From NCBI GenBank assembly GCA_002356515.1, contig AP017605.1:5503020-5567019 (forward strand): a stretch of DNA of 64,000 nucleotides, written 5' to 3'. Every line of letters begins with the position of its first letter. Position 1 is the first letter of the stretch. Source of the DNA: Mesorhizobium loti (GTDB lineage: Bacteria > Pseudomonadota > Alphaproteobacteria > Rhizobiales > Rhizobiaceae). Both the position numbers and the translations under genes were made by a program. A model generated the notes under the pieces. It saw only the letters and a list, made by a program, of their open reading frames with translations, ran no database searches and was not told where the DNA came from. Shown one piece after another: positions 55,135-64,000 of this stretch.

Positions 55135-56472
55135 ATGGACAACTCCGCTGACGCAGCCATCGCAGAGCCCGGCACATTCGGACGGTCTTCCTTGGTCCAT
55201 GTCGATTGCCGCGTTCACGAACTGCTTCTACGACAGAGGCGGCAAGAGCGGACGATGCTCAAACTCATCGCATCTGAGAACTTTGCCTCCTCAGCCGTAC
55301 TGGAAGCGACCGGCTCTATCTTCGCGAACAAGTATGCCGAGGGCTACCCAGGTGCGCGCTACTACGCCGGAAACGAGATCGTCGATGAGCTTGAGACCCT
55401 CGCGATCGAGCGCCTGAAAGCGCTATTTGGCAGTGAGCACGCCAACGTCCAGCCTTATTCGGGCTCACCAGCCAACCAGGCTGTCTATCGCGCGCTTTTG
55501 AGCCCCCATGACAAAGTCATGGGGCTGCCTTTGCCCGAAGGGGGCCATCTGACTCATGGGTGGTCCGTCAACTTTTCCGGAACTGATTATCAACGCGTCC
55601 CCTATGGGCTGCACGATAAGACGCAGCAAATTGACTATGACCGCTTGCGCGAGACCGCCAGGCGGGAACGGCCGAAACTCATTTGGGTCGGCGGAACTGC
55701 TTATCCGCGTGTCTTTGACTACGCGGCAATGGCCGAAATCGCTGCGGAGGCGAACTCCTATCTCGTGGCCGACATTGCCCACATCAGCGGCCTGATTGTC
55801 GCTGGAGCGCACCCGAATCCCGTGGCCCATTGCGACGTCGTCACCAGCACGTCTCACAAGTCGATCCGCGGCCCCCGTGGAGGCTTTATTTTGTCGAAGA
55901 ATGAAGATCGGTATCAGGCGCTCTATCATCCCACGAGCAAACACAATCTCGCCAAACGGATTGATCGCGCGGTATTTCCTCAACTGCAAGGTGGGCCTCA
56001 TGTGAATACCATCGCCGCGCTAGCTGTCGCTTTGCAGGAGGCCGCGACCCCGTCTTTCCGCACCTACGGACACCAGATCGTCAAAAATGCCAAGGCGCTA
56101 GCCCAGGCGCTTCTGGAGCGAGATTATGAACTCGTCACCGGGGGCACTGACAATCACATGCTGATCCTTGATCTTCGGAACCGGCCGCTGTCAGGCAAAG
56201 CCTATGCCGAGCGCTTATCGCGTGCAGGTATCATTGCGAATTTCAATATGGTGCCGGGTGACCGGCGGCATCCGGCGCTCACAAGCGGGATCCGCTTGGG
56301 GTCGCCGGCAGTGACGTCCATGGGCATGCGTGAAGGGGAAATGGTGCAGATCGCCGCTTTCATTGATTTGGTCTGCCGCCAGCCCGACGACGAGGAAGTT
56401 CATGCGAACGTGCGAAGAGAGGTTGCCGACTTCTGCGCTGCGTTCGATGTTCCCGGCATCAGCGACCGGTAA
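55135..56472 (+). CDS. glyA: Serine hydroxymethyltransferase
   Basis: A 445-residue PLP enzyme converting serine and tetrahydrofolate to glycine and methylene-THF. LIASENFAS, KYAEGYPGARYYAGNE, NVQPYSGSPANQAVY, VADIAHISGLI and the PLP-lysine block TSTSHKSIRGPRGGFI (~237-252) are clear; the usual TTTTHKTLRGPR is changed to Ser-rich. The first ~20 residues (MDNSADAAIAEPG) are extra relative to most GlyA proteins. This divergence suggests a second, acquired copy rather than the chromosomal gene. Confidence 0.92.
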   Translation: MDNSADAAIAEPGTFGRSSLVHVDCRVHELLLRQRRQERTMLKLIASENFASSAVLEATGSIFANKYAEGYPGARYYAGNEIVDELETLAIERLKALFGSEHANVQPYSGSPANQAVYRALLSPHDKVMGLPLPEGGHLTHGWSVNFSGTDYQRVPYGLHDKTQQIDYDRLRETARRERPKLIWVGGTAYPRVFDYAAMAEIAAEANSYLVADIAHISGLIVAGAHPNPVAHCDVVTSTSHKSIRGPRGGFILSKNEDRYQALYHPTSKHNLAKRIDRAVFPQLQGGPHVNTIAALAVALQEAATPSFRTYGHQIVKNAKALAQALLERDYELVTGGTDNHMLILDLRNRPLSGKAYAERLSRAGIIANFNMVPGDRRHPALTSGIRLGSPAVTSMGMREGEMVQIAAFIDLVCRQPDDEEVHANVRREVADFCAAFDVPGISDR

Positions 56473-56530
56473 GGCCGCCCGAATGCAGAAACTCCCCACC
56501 TAACTCCAACATTTGAAGCGAGGCCATTCC

Positions 56531-57706
56531 ATGACCAGGCAGTTCGTGTTCTCTTCCGAATCCGTCGGCGCGGGACACCCCGACAAGATGGCAGACAACA
56601 TCTCGGATGCCATCCTCGATGCCATCCTCCGCACCGACCCGAAGGCGCGCGTCGCCTGTGAAACGTTGGTGAAGACAGGGATGGTGGTTCTGGCTGGAGA
56701 GATCACCAGCCACGCGGCGATCGATTACACTCAGGTTGCCCGCGATACGATCCTCGACATTGGCTACGACGACGATGCCATCGGCTTTGATGGTCGACGT
56801 TGCGCCGTCGTTCTGGCTCTCACCGAGCAGTCGCCCGACATAAGCCAGGGCGTTGATGAAGGACGAGGGCAGGATCTCGAGCAGGGGGCGGGGGATCAGG
56901 GCCTCATGTTTGGATTCGCATGCAACGAGACGGATACATTGATGCCCTTGCCGATCCAACTCGCTCATCATTTGACGAAAAGACAGGCAGAGGTCCGGAA
57001 AACGGGACAGCTTGGCTGGCTGCGTCCGGACGTGAAATCTCAAGTGTCCGTACGCTACGAGGGTCTCCGCCCGGTGGCGCTGGACACCATAGTCCTGTCA
57101 ACGCAGCATGACGAGGCGGTCTCCCAAGATACAGTCCGCGAAGGCGTCATTGAGGAGATCATAAAACCGGTCCTGCCGACCCACCTGGATACTTCGGAGA
57201 TCAGATTTCTGGTCAACCCAACAGGGCGGTTCGTGGTCGGTGGGCCCGCCGGCGACTGCGGCCTCACTGGACGCAAGATCATCGTCGATTCCTACGGTGG
57301 AACGGGGCGTCACGGCGGCGGCGCCTTTTCGGGCAAGGACCCATCCAAGGTTGACCGCTCGGCCGCCTATGCCGCCCGGTACGTCGCGAAGAATATCGTT
57401 GCCAGCGGACTTGCGGAGGTCTGCGAGGTTCAGCTTGCCTACGCGATCGGCGTGGCCAGTCCGGTTTCTGTCATGGTCAACACATTCGGAACCGCAAGGA
57501 TCGAGGAAAAAAGGATCGAGAGCCTTGTTCTTGAGCTTTTCGATCTCCGACCGAAAGGCATCATCAAGATGCTTGATCTCTTGCGCCCGATATACCGCAA
57601 GACCGCGACATACGGACACTTCGGCCGTGAAGAGCCTCAGTTCACCTGGGAGAAGACGGACAGAGCCGACGACTTGCTGCGTGAAGCAGGACCGGCAGCT
57701 GCGTGA
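56531..57706 (+). CDS. metK: S-adenosylmethionine synthetase
   Basis: A 391-residue MetK. Visible motifs are [19 protein letters not shown] (~8-26, catalytic His), [19 protein letters not shown] (~115-126), the P-loop-like [21 protein letters not shown] and [19 protein letters not shown]. The start is the Met of MTRQFVF. It makes SAM from methionine and ATP, here next to glyA and an adenosine-kinase-like gene. SAM is also a substrate of TraI nearby. Confidence 0.95.
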   Translation: MTRQFVFSSESVGAGHPDKMADNISDAILDAILRTDPKARVACETLVKTGMVVLAGEITSHAAIDYTQVARDTILDIGYDDDAIGFDGRRCAVVLALTEQSPDISQGVDEGRGQDLEQGAGDQGLMFGFACNETDTLMPLPIQLAHHLTKRQAEVRKTGQLGWLRPDVKSQVSVRYEGLRPVALDTIVLSTQHDEAVSQDTVREGVIEEIIKPVLPTHLDTSEIRFLVNPTGRFVVGGPAGDCGLTGRKIIVDSYGGTGRHGGGAFSGKDPSKVDRSAAYAARYVAKNIVASGLAEVCEVQLAYAIGVASPVSVMVNTFGTARIEEKRIESLVLELFDLRPKGIIKMLDLLRPIYRKTATYGHFGREEPQFTWEKTDRADDLLREAGPAAA

Positions 57707-57806
57707 GGGCCGCTGGATCAAACGCATGCGGCAATCCTTTTCAACTCGCTAGACGCGCGCCTGGCCGGCATAGCAGAAAGCCGGTGGGTAGTTGGCGGAG
57801 ACATTG

Positions 57807-58799
57807 ATGCCGGATTATGACGTGCTTTGCATCGGCAATGCCATTGTCGACATCATCGCCCAATGCGACGAGGAATTCCTCGAGACCAACGGCATCATCA
57901 AGGGCGCGATGAACCTCATCGACACCCATCGCGCCGAACTACTCTACAGCCGTATGGGCCCGGCGATCGAGGCCTCCGGCGGCAGCGCCGGCAACACGGC
58001 GGCCGGCGTTGCCAGCTTCGGTGGACGTGCCGCCTTCTTCGGTAAGGTTTCGAACGATGCGCTGGGCGAGATTTACGCGCACGACATCCATGCGCAGGGC
58101 GTCGCCTTCGACACCAAGCCGCTTACGGGCGAGCCGCCGACCGCGCGTTCGATGATCTTTGTCACCCCCGACGGCGAACGCTCGATGAACACCTATCTCG
58201 GCGCCTGCGTCGAGCTCGGTCCGGAAGATGTCGAGGCCGACAAGGCTTCCGGCGCCAAAGTCACCTATTTCGAAGGTTATCTGTGGGATCCGCCGCGCGC
58301 CAAGGAGGCGATCCGGCAAACGGCGAAGCTGGCGCACGCGGCAGGCCGCGAGGTCTCTATGACGTTGTCAGACTCGTTCTGCGTCGACCGCTACCGCGAC
58401 GAGTTCCTTGACCTGATGCGCTCGGGCACGGTCGACATCGTCTTTGCCAACAGCCACGAGATCAAGTCGCTCTACCAGACGTCATCGTTCGACGAGGCGC
58501 TGGCGCAGATCCGCAAGGATTGCCGGATCGCCGCCGTCACCCGCTCGGAAAAAGGCTCAGTCATCGTGCGCGGCGACGAGACCGTGGTCATCCAGGCAAC
58601 CACGATCAAGGAACTGGTCGACACGACGGGCGCCGGTGATCTCTACGCCGCCGGTTTCCTGCATGGTTACACGCAAGGCCGCGACTTCAAGGCCTGCGGC
58701 GATCTTGGCTCGCTGGCGGCCGGATTGGTGATCCAGCAGATCGGCCCAAGGCCGAGGCAGACTCTACGCCGCGAAGCCGAGCAGGCGGGGTTGATCTAG
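57807..58799 (+). CDS. PfkB-family kinase, probable adenosine kinase
   Basis: A 330-residue ribokinase-fold kinase. CIGNAIVDIIAQ, GGSAGNTAAGVASFGGRAAFFGKV (signature 1, ~52-75), SDSFCVDRYRDEFL and the C-terminal DTTGAGDLYAAGFLHGYTQG (signature 2 with catalytic Asp) are present. Similar rhizobial proteins are annotated as adenosine kinases. In a metK operon, removal of adenosine released from S-adenosylhomocysteine fits. Start ATG 57807; a TTG at 57792 is in frame. Confidence 0.88.
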   Translation: MPDYDVLCIGNAIVDIIAQCDEEFLETNGIIKGAMNLIDTHRAELLYSRMGPAIEASGGSAGNTAAGVASFGGRAAFFGKVSNDALGEIYAHDIHAQGVAFDTKPLTGEPPTARSMIFVTPDGERSMNTYLGACVELGPEDVEADKASGAKVTYFEGYLWDPPRAKEAIRQTAKLAHAAGREVSMTLSDSFCVDRYRDEFLDLMRSGTVDIVFANSHEIKSLYQTSSFDEALAQIRKDCRIAAVTRSEKGSVIVRGDETVVIQATTIKELVDTTGAGDLYAAGFLHGYTQGRDFKACGDLGSLAAGLVIQQIGPRPRQTLRREAEQAGLI

Positions 58800-59179
58800 C
58801 GGGACGATCCAACGACGAGTTGCCGGTCTCCTCTCCTGCAGGCTGTGCGGGGAAAGTGCGTGTAAATCGAAATGTCGGATGCGGATCCGCGTGAGGCGGC
58901 AGCCCGGGGCGTGTCACGATCGAAACGGTTGATCGCGGTGCCGCCCTTCAGCGCGACCCTTTTGCCGTGCGATATGGGGAACGCGTTCGGATCAGCAGGT
59001 CGACCTGTCGCATATTGCTCATCCGCCATCGTCGACTTCGTGTGGCAACAGGTCGGCCGGGATCGTGATGCGATAGAGCGGGTGAAGCGGCCAACTGGTG
59101 AATTGACATCAATGCATCGCCCGATTGAGATTATCCTGCCGGGAGGCGCAATGAGGTGTTCAGCCGAGTCGAGACGATC
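58800..59179. other. Intergenic region with a toxin-like fragment
   Basis: No intact gene. The AbiEii-like fragment at 58880-58990 is the only recognisable piece. Confidence 0.4.
58880..58990 (-). pseudogene. AbiEii-like nucleotidyltransferase fragment
   Basis: The reverse strand carries HGKRVALKGGTAINRFDRDTPR, the KGGTAI nucleotide-binding block of AbiEii-type toxins (F.LKGGTAINLF..D.PR). Nothing else of the protein is recognisable, so it is a short remnant. Confidence 0.5.
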
Positions 59180-59779
59180 ATGGGCAAATACAAAGACCAT
59201 CGTGAGCCACGCCGGCATCGTCATGACGATGACCCGGTTTCTTTTGCGGAACGGCCTTCCGAGCTAAGCTACTTTCAGCGTTCGTCCACTGTAACCGCGG
59301 ATCCTGTCGACGCCGAAGTGGTGTGGTTCAACGCCAGCAAGGGTTTTGGCTTTGTCAAATTGCCGGAGGGCATCGAGGCCTATCTGCACATCCGGGTGCT
59401 GGAGGCGGCCGGGAGCCGCGGTGTTTCCGAGGGAATGCGTCTGAAGGTCACAACGCAAGAAAGTCCAAGAGGTCATCAGGTCGCGCAAGTGCTGGAGGTC
59501 AGCGATCAGACCGCGAGAACTCAGCTACATACGCGTCGCACTGGAGAGTCCACCGCCGGGACGAGTGCCCAGGTGGAGAGCGAGGGCACGGTCAAGTGGT
59601 ACAATCCCCAAAAGGGCTTCGGCTTCATTGCTCCTGAAAACGGTGAGAAGGACATCTTCGTTCATGCCACCGCGCTGACCCGCTCAGGACTGAGCATGCT
59701 GATGGAGGGTCAGAAGGTGTTTGTCCAATGCGGACAGGGCAAGAAAGGCCCGGAAGTTCGGAGCATTCGCCTCCCTTAG
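59180..59779 (+). CDS. Double cold-shock-domain protein
   Basis: A 199-residue protein with two CspA-like domains: VVWFNASKGFGFVKLPEGIEAYLHI (~45-70) and TVKWYNPQKGFGFIAPENGEKDIFVHATAL (~138-168). Each has the RNP-like KGFGF motif. Such two-domain proteins are usual in Rhizobiales and bind single-stranded nucleic acid. The first domain lacks the second aromatic VFVH motif (AYLHI instead). The start at 59180 is chosen because the basic N-terminus MGKYKDHREPRRHRHDDD is typical of these proteins. Confidence 0.9.
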   Translation: MGKYKDHREPRRHRHDDDPVSFAERPSELSYFQRSSTVTADPVDAEVVWFNASKGFGFVKLPEGIEAYLHIRVLEAAGSRGVSEGMRLKVTTQESPRGHQVAQVLEVSDQTARTQLHTRRTGESTAGTSAQVESEGTVKWYNPQKGFGFIAPENGEKDIFVHATALTRSGLSMLMEGQKVFVQCGQGKKGPEVRSIRLP

Positions 59780-59824
59780 AGCCAATGCGTCGGCCCTACC
59801 GAAATCGCGCCTCAGACAAAGAAA

Positions 59825-59860
59825 AAGCCCGCTACCGGGAGGAGGTGGCAGCGGGCTCGA
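59825..59860 (-). terminator. Rho-independent terminator for the MucR gene
   Basis: AGCCCGCT and its complement AGCGGGCT flank a GC-rich loop. On the reverse strand the hairpin is followed by TTTTTCTTTG. It lies downstream of the reverse-strand MucR-like gene and also within ~80 bp of the cold-shock gene stop, so it may serve both directions. Confidence 0.7.
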
Positions 59861-60037
59861 TTTAGAATGAGACGCGGGAGGAGGTGCGCCCCATTCAGCG
59901 TCGGCACCACATCTGGGAGGAGTAGATGGCCGACAACATGATCATACCGATCGCCGCGGATATTGCAACGCACAAATTTTATCTCGCGAGTGCGAAATCA
60001 TGCCGGGCCTGCTTCGTCGATCCTGAAAAAATTGCGG

Positions 60038-60502
60038 TCAGGCTGCGGCTTTCTTGCGGGCACGCTTGGCAGGTGCCGGCGCTCCCGGTTCCTTCGGCTT
60101 GCGGCCCAGACCCATGGTCTTGGCCAATGCCGAGCGCGCCGCAGCGTAGTTCGGCGCCACCATGGGATAGTCCGCCGGCAGCTCCCATTTTGCGCGATAT
60201 TCGTCGGGCGTAAGGCCATAGTGGGTGGCCAGGTGACGCTTGAGCGACTTGAACTTCTTGCCGTCCTCAAGGCTGAAAATGTAATCGGGTGTAACCGATT
60301 TTCTGATCGGTACGGCAGGCTTGAGAGCTTCTGACTTTTCTGGTGCGGCACCACCAGCAGTGCCTTTCAATGCGATGTGTATCTGGCCGATAAGCCCAGG
60401 CAGTTCACCGACGGGAACCGGATTGTTCGAAACATAGGCTGAGACGACATGGGCGGTGAGTTCGATGAGGTTGTCGGCTTTGCTCTCGGTTTCGTCGGTC
60501 AT
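60038..60502 (-). CDS. MucR/Ros-family regulator lacking the zinc cysteine
   Basis: A 154-residue MucR/Ros protein. The zinc-finger region is DYIFSLEDGKKFKSLKRHLATHYGLTPDEYR; the usual ICLEDG cysteine is replaced by Ser, so this finger cannot bind zinc in the normal way, as in some M. loti Ros homologues that fold without metal. The N-terminal half (ELTAHVVSAYVSNNPVPVGELPGLIGQIH) is the oligomerisation domain. The C-terminus is Lys/Ala-rich. Such proteins act as H-NS-like silencers and control exopolysaccharide and symbiosis genes. Confidence 0.88.
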   Translation of the reverse strand: MTDETESKADNLIELTAHVVSAYVSNNPVPVGELPGLIGQIHIALKGTAGGAAPEKSEALKPAVPIRKSVTPDYIFSLEDGKKFKSLKRHLATHYGLTPDEYRAKWELPADYPMVAPNYAAARSALAKTMGLGRKPKEPGAPAPAKRARKKAAA

Positions 60503-60746
60503 GAAAACGCTCCTGCGGAATTAGACTAGCCGGTTAAGAATCACTTCATAGCTTAATAGTGACGACCGCCTTTGATGGCAACCAAGCCATTGCATGATGT
60601 GTTGGCGGATCGCTGCACGCCCGGTCGCCGTCACGGATCTTCCTCTTGAACCGTCATCGCCCTGACAACACATTGTGCCAGGGTCGCCGTGTCGATGCGG
60701 CGCCTCTTCACCGCAAATTGGCTATTTAGAAAGTTGGGAGAAACCA

Positions 60747-61049
60747 ATGAACGCTGAGGCTTTCGGCAGCCCCCTTTTTGTGAAGCGCGCAACGCACATC
60801 ATCCAAGAGATTGCCGGCCTTGCGGATGCAATCGATTTTCTCAATGAATGGCCGGAAGATCGCAGAGACCTAATCCACGAAGCCGCCCTGAGGGCATGCT
60901 ACGATGCGTACGATGGGCGCAAGCCGGTAAGCACGGCGCGCAATGCCTTTTTCGGCTTTGCGAAGCGCGTCGCCATATTGGAAGATCCAACCTCCGCCAT
61001 GCAGTGGATCGCCGCCTGCAGATCGGGCAGTGGAAAAGTGCAGGTGTAG
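60747..61049 (+). CDS. DUF982 family protein
   Basis: A 100-residue protein with the DUF982 pattern (LFVKRATHIIQEIAGLADAIDFLNEWPEDRRDLIHEAALRACYDAYDG, then ARNAFFGFAKRVAIL). The family is abundant in rhizobia and has no known function. Start ATG 60747 with TGGGAG upstream. Confidence 0.85.
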   Translation: MNAEAFGSPLFVKRATHIIQEIAGLADAIDFLNEWPEDRRDLIHEAALRACYDAYDGRKPVSTARNAFFGFAKRVAILEDPTSAMQWIAACRSGSGKVQV

Positions 61050-61317
61050 ACTTCGACGACGAGTTTGAGACTGGCGAGGCGCGTCAAACAGTGCAGTATG
61101 CACAGGTTTAACAGCTAGACCACGCGAATGAGAAGCAGTTCCTCACCACCAACTGCAAAACCGCAGATCGCACGCAAGCTGACCATGCCAGACGCAGCTC
61201 ATGGCGATCGCTTGCCCGCCAATGGCCAGGCTCATTGGCGCGATGCAGCGGTCGCGTTCGGCTGAATAAAGAAATGCGGCCCGCGCTGTTTGCCGAGTAG
61301 TGGCTGTGGAGGAGGGG

Positions 61318-61566
61318 ATGACCGGGTTGATCAGATTTGAGAGACCAGTCGTTGTTCAGCTTAGCCGCCGCGGCTCGGAGCGTATCGTGTTCGACGTCAA
61401 CGACGCGGCCGCTATCTTGCTCCGGGATCTGCATCATGAGACCGATAAACGCAGAATAGCGATGGACGCCTGTCTGCAGGTTTTACGCGGTAAGACCCAT
61501 CCACCAACCGCTCGACGGGCTTTTGTCGCAGCCGCGCTCGAAGCACGCGTTCTGCGCAGCGATTGA
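61318..61566 (+). CDS. DUF982 family protein, shorter paralogue
   Basis: An 82-residue protein (IRFERPVVVQLSRRGSERIVFDVNDAAAILLRDLHHETDKRR, then ARRAFVAAALEARVL) matching DUF982. It starts at ATG 61318 behind GGAGGAGGGG. It is clearly diverged from the copy at 60747 and lies 270 bp away on the same strand. Confidence 0.8.
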   Translation: MTGLIRFERPVVVQLSRRGSERIVFDVNDAAAILLRDLHHETDKRRIAMDACLQVLRGKTHPPTARRAFVAAALEARVLRSD

Positions 61567-62282
61567 GATCTGGGACGCCGCTCGTGAATTTCGGCCATCT
61601 GCGCATCGCTATTGAGCGCGGTCCAAATACCTCTGCCGGCATCCGCCAGGAGCAAGCCAACCCCGCTCTTTCCGCGGCGGCTTTCCTGGTCCGGCGCCGG
61701 ATCTTGGCCATCAAAACGCAAGGGTCCGCCAGCCAGCTGCGGCCGCTCGGCTTCGCCGTCGCGGTGATGGTGATTGCAGCCAGAGGCAGACGCCATCGAG
61801 CGGGAATTGGCCCGCTGCAGATGGTGGAGCGTCGACGCCGCCTCAAAAGTCTCCAGAAGCGCTGTTTGAACCTTCCCCCAGCTTGGCCCTGCATCCGGTT
61901 TTCCCGGAACACGCTCCGCGGACCGGGGCGCGTGATCGCCGATGCTTCTTCCGACGGTCGGGAGCGGGGTTTCGGCGATCAAGATCGGGGAGATGATAAT
62001 GATACTGGATTTTATCGACTACGGAATAATCCGAAGCTGGCTGGCCGTGAGCCGTCTCGTTTCTGGCCGGCTCATTTGCGGCCGGCCTCCTTCGATCGCC
62101 TGCCAACGCGGGGCTTCTGGAACAGCTGACTTCAACCCGCCATGAAAAGGGCCTCAGCCAGGCCAAGGCTGCTGAGGCGCTTCGTCACTGGCAGCGCGAT
62201 TGCCTTGGGTGCGCCGGATGGACTCCCCCAAGATTGCCGGTGTGTGGCGTTGCCGCTCACCGCGGGCGAGTGGCACCGAGCC
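61567..62282. other. Degenerate region with an XRE remnant
   Basis: No intact gene. Several overlapping frames on both strands are without recognisable domains. Only the XRE fragment at 62088-62200 can be named. Confidence 0.4.
62088..62200 (+). pseudogene. Remnant of an XRE regulator gene
   Basis: The DNA matches 53535-53645 (CTTCGATCGCC, CGCCAACGC, CTGGAACAGCTGA, CAGGCCAAGG, GAGGCGCTTCG blocks) but with frameshifts. It is a decayed copy of the XRE gene at 53528. Confidence 0.75.
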
Positions 62283-64000
62283 CTACGCGGTCTGCGCTTT
62301 TTCCCGAATTGCGCGTGCTGCAGCCACCATGTTCACCAAGGCAGGGCGGACCTCCTCCCACCTGCGCGTTTTGAGACCGCAGTCGGGATTCACCCACAGT
62401 TGGCCATCCGACAATCGCTCGCGCGCAATCATGATGAGGTTGGAAATCTCCCCCACTTCCGGGACCCGCGGCGAGTGAATGTCATAGACGCCGGGACCGA
62501 TCTCGTTCGGATACTTGAAGGTTCGCAGCGTATCGAGCAGTTCCATCTGCGAGCGCGAGGTTTCAATGGAGATCACATCGGCATCCATTGCAGCAATCGC
62601 GTCCACGATGTCGCCGAACTCGGAGTAGCACATATGGGTGTGAATCTGGGTCGCATCGCCAACCGCCGTTGAAGCCAGCCGGAAGCATTCGACGGCCCAG
62701 TCGAGATAGGCCTGCCAGTCGGCCTCGCGTAGCGGCAAGCCCTCGCGCAGTGCGGCTTCGTCGATCTGGATCATCTTGGCGCCGGCCTTTTCGAGGTCGC
62801 TCACTTCATCGCGAATGGCGAGCGCGACTTGGCGGCAGACGGCTGAGCGCGGAAGGTCGTCTCGGACGAAGGACCAGTTGAGGATCGTCACCGGGCCGGT
62901 AAGCATGCCCTTCACCGGCTTTGGCGTCAGCGACTGGGCGTATCGCCACCAGTGTAGTGTCATCGGATTTTGTCGCGACACATCGCCAATGATGATCGGG
63001 GGTCGCACAAAGCGCGAGCCATAGCTCTGCACCCACCCATGCTGCGTGAAGGCAAAGCCGCGGAGCTGCTCGGCGAAATACTGCACCATATCGTTGCGCT
63101 CGAATTCGCCGTGGACCAGCACGTCGAGTCCGATCTCTTCTTGCCAGCGAACGGCGGCTTCTATCTCTTTTTTCAGGAAGGCCTCATAGTCGACGTAACT
63201 CAGCTCGCCCTTGGCATGGGCTGCCCGCGCCTTGCGAACCTCGGCTGTTTGCGGGAAGGAGCCGATCGTCGTGGTGGGGAAGGATGGCAAGCCAAACGTG
63301 TCGCCCTGAAGCTTGGAGCGCACGTCGAATGCGCTCTTCCGGCGCGTCATGGCGACCTTGATGCTGGCGACCCGACCTTCAACGAGCGGATCATGCACCT
63401 TAGCGGATGTCGCGCGAGCGGCGGCAGCCTCAGCCGACGCCTCCAGTTCGGCGGCGACCGCGTCCCGGCCTTCAGCCAGGGCACGGGCGAGCACGACCAG
63501 CTCGTCGGTTTTTTGCGCCGCGAAGGCGAGCCACGATTTCACGTCCGCATCGAGGGCCGTCTCCATGTCCAGGTCGATCGGCACATGCAGCATCGAGCAG
63601 GACGGGGCGATCTCCACGCGGTCCAGCGGCCAGCCGGCGACGATCGGCTTGATGCGGTCAAGTATGGCAGGCAGGTTCGCGCGCCAGACGTTGCGGCCGT
63701 CGATCAGCCCGAGCGAGAGCACAAGGTCCTTCTGCGCAAGCCGGCCGACGGTCTCCAACTGCTCTGGAGCGCGCACGAGATCGACGTGCAGTCCCGCCAC
63801 GGGCAGAGAAATTGCGGTCTCGAGATTGTCTCCCAGCGATCCGAAATAGGTAGCGACCATGATCTTCAACTCCGGTGCTGCTTTTGACAGCCGGCAGTAG
63901 GCGAATTGGAGCGCATCCCGTTCGTTGGGAACCAGATCGACCACGAGCGCCGGCTCATCGATCTGCACCCAATCGGCTCCCGCGAGCTTCAGCCTCCGCA
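62283..64000 (-). CDS. metE: Cobalamin-independent methionine synthase MetE (5' end outside window)
   Basis: The last ~570 codons of MetE, which transfers a methyl group from 5-methyl-THF (triglutamate) to homocysteine. The frame runs off the right edge ([15 protein letters not shown]). The zinc-binding residues are in HTHMCYSEF (His and Cys) and [10 protein letters not shown] (Cys), and the catalytic domain blocks [35 protein letters not shown] and [12 protein letters not shown] are present. With glyA, metK and an adenosine-kinase-like gene within 8 kb, it completes most of a methionine/SAM cycle. It is on the opposite strand to those genes. Confidence 0.95.
   Translation of the reverse strand, partial: RRLKLAGADWVQIDEPALVVDLVPNERDALQFAYCRLSKAAPELKIMVATYFGSLGDNLETAISLPVAGLHVDLVRAPEQLETVGRLAQKDLVLSLGLIDGRNVWRANLPAILDRIKPIVAGWPLDRVEIAPSCSMLHVPIDLDMETALDADVKSWLAFAAQKTDELVVLARALAEGRDAVAAELEASAEAAAARATSAKVHDPLVEGRVASIKVAMTRRKSAFDVRSKLQGDTFGLPSFPTTTIGSFPQTAEVRKARAAHAKGELSYVDYEAFLKKEIEAAVRWQEEIGLDVLVHGEFERNDMVQYFAEQLRGFAFTQHGWVQSYGSRFVRPPIIIGDVSRQNPMTLHWWRYAQSLTPKPVKGMLTGPVTILNWSFVRDDLPRSAVCRQVALAIRDEVSDLEKAGAKMIQIDEAALREGLPLREADWQAYLDWAVECFRLASTAVGDATQIHTHMCYSEFGDIVDAIAAMDADVISIETSRSQMELLDTLRTFKYPNEIGPGVYDIHSPRVPEVGEISNLIMIARERLSDGQLWVNPDCGLKTRRWEEVRPALVNMVAAARAIREKAQTA

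Noticed and set aside
59926..60213. A 95-codon + frame behind GGGAGGAG, opposite the end of the MucR gene
   Set aside because: The ribosome-site-like sequence is striking, but most of the frame is antisense to the conserved MucR gene and matches no family; it is probably a shadow or a truncated leftover.
1..64000. CRISPR array, tRNA, rRNA or a recognisable ICE attachment site
   Set aside because: No regularly spaced repeats and no cloverleaf or conserved rRNA sequence were seen. No integrase gene is present, so the ICE ends are probably outside the window.

Overview
The window reads as an accessory region of an alphaproteobacterial symbiosis island, most likely an integrative conjugative element (ICE) of Mesorhizobium. 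The strongest sign is a quorum-sensing transfer module at 47.5-54.1 kb with the traR-traI-fseA-qseM/qseC order known from ICEMlSym of M. loti. DUF982 proteins, a MucR/Ros regulator without its zinc cysteine, many insertion-sequence remnants and mosaic metabolic cassettes agree with this. The species is inferred; there is no rRNA, tRNA or core marker in the window.

Layout. 0-0.6 kb: broken IS256 transposase. 1.2-7.8 kb: a small-molecule biosynthetic operon (PduX-like threonine kinase, CysK-like PLP synthase, ATP-grasp/argininosuccinate-lyase fusion) followed by a second ATP-grasp ligase. Kinase + PLP synthase + lyase is the gene set proposed for 2,3-diaminobutyrate in pacidamycin-type clusters, so a diaminobutyrate-containing di- or tripeptide is my best guess. 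8.5-14.6 kb: an amidase with a small partner, decayed genes, a GNAT acetyltransferase, and an inverted duplicate of the ATP-grasp gene between IS1380 remnants. 15.0-22.0 kb: a complete dipeptide/oligopeptide-type ABC transporter operon and a CapA-like protein. 22-27.4 kb: a graveyard of IS110, IS5, group II intron, M24 peptidase and IS630 pieces with one intact DDE insertion sequence. 27.8-33.6 kb: a second amidase, a frameshifted MFS exporter, and an aspartoacylase/DoeB-like deacylase with a decayed paralogue.

32.6-46.8 kb is a catabolic block on the + strand: deacylase, 3-methylaspartate ammonia-lyase, family III CoA-transferase, citramalyl-CoA-lyase-like protein, LysR regulator, aldehyde dehydrogenase, class I fumarase (possibly a mesaconase), AsnC regulator and class III aminotransferase. 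Together these could turn an N-acylated 3-methylaspartate into mesaconate, citramalyl-CoA, acetyl-CoA and pyruvate. A compact bacterial ubiquitin-like conjugation operon (Ubl, E2, JAB-E1 fusion, DUF6527) sits between the AsnC gene and the aminotransferase. It is flanked by two diverged copies of the aminotransferase promoter and first codons, so it looks like a defence-type cassette that entered at the 5' end of a metabolic gene.

47.5-54.1 kb: traR split by an intact IS21 element, traI with a tra box, an fseA-type frameshift gene pair, divergent qseM/qseC and three further small XRE regulators. 54.7-58.8 kb: arsR-like regulator, glyA, metK and a PfkB/adenosine kinase, a methyl-cycle operon, with metE at the right edge. 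59-62 kb: a double cold-shock-domain protein, a MucR homologue and two DUF982 proteins. A ~95-bp repeat occurs upstream of both solo ATP-grasp genes and of the arsR-glyA-metK operon, with a partial copy upstream of the kinase operon, which hints at a shared origin or shared control.
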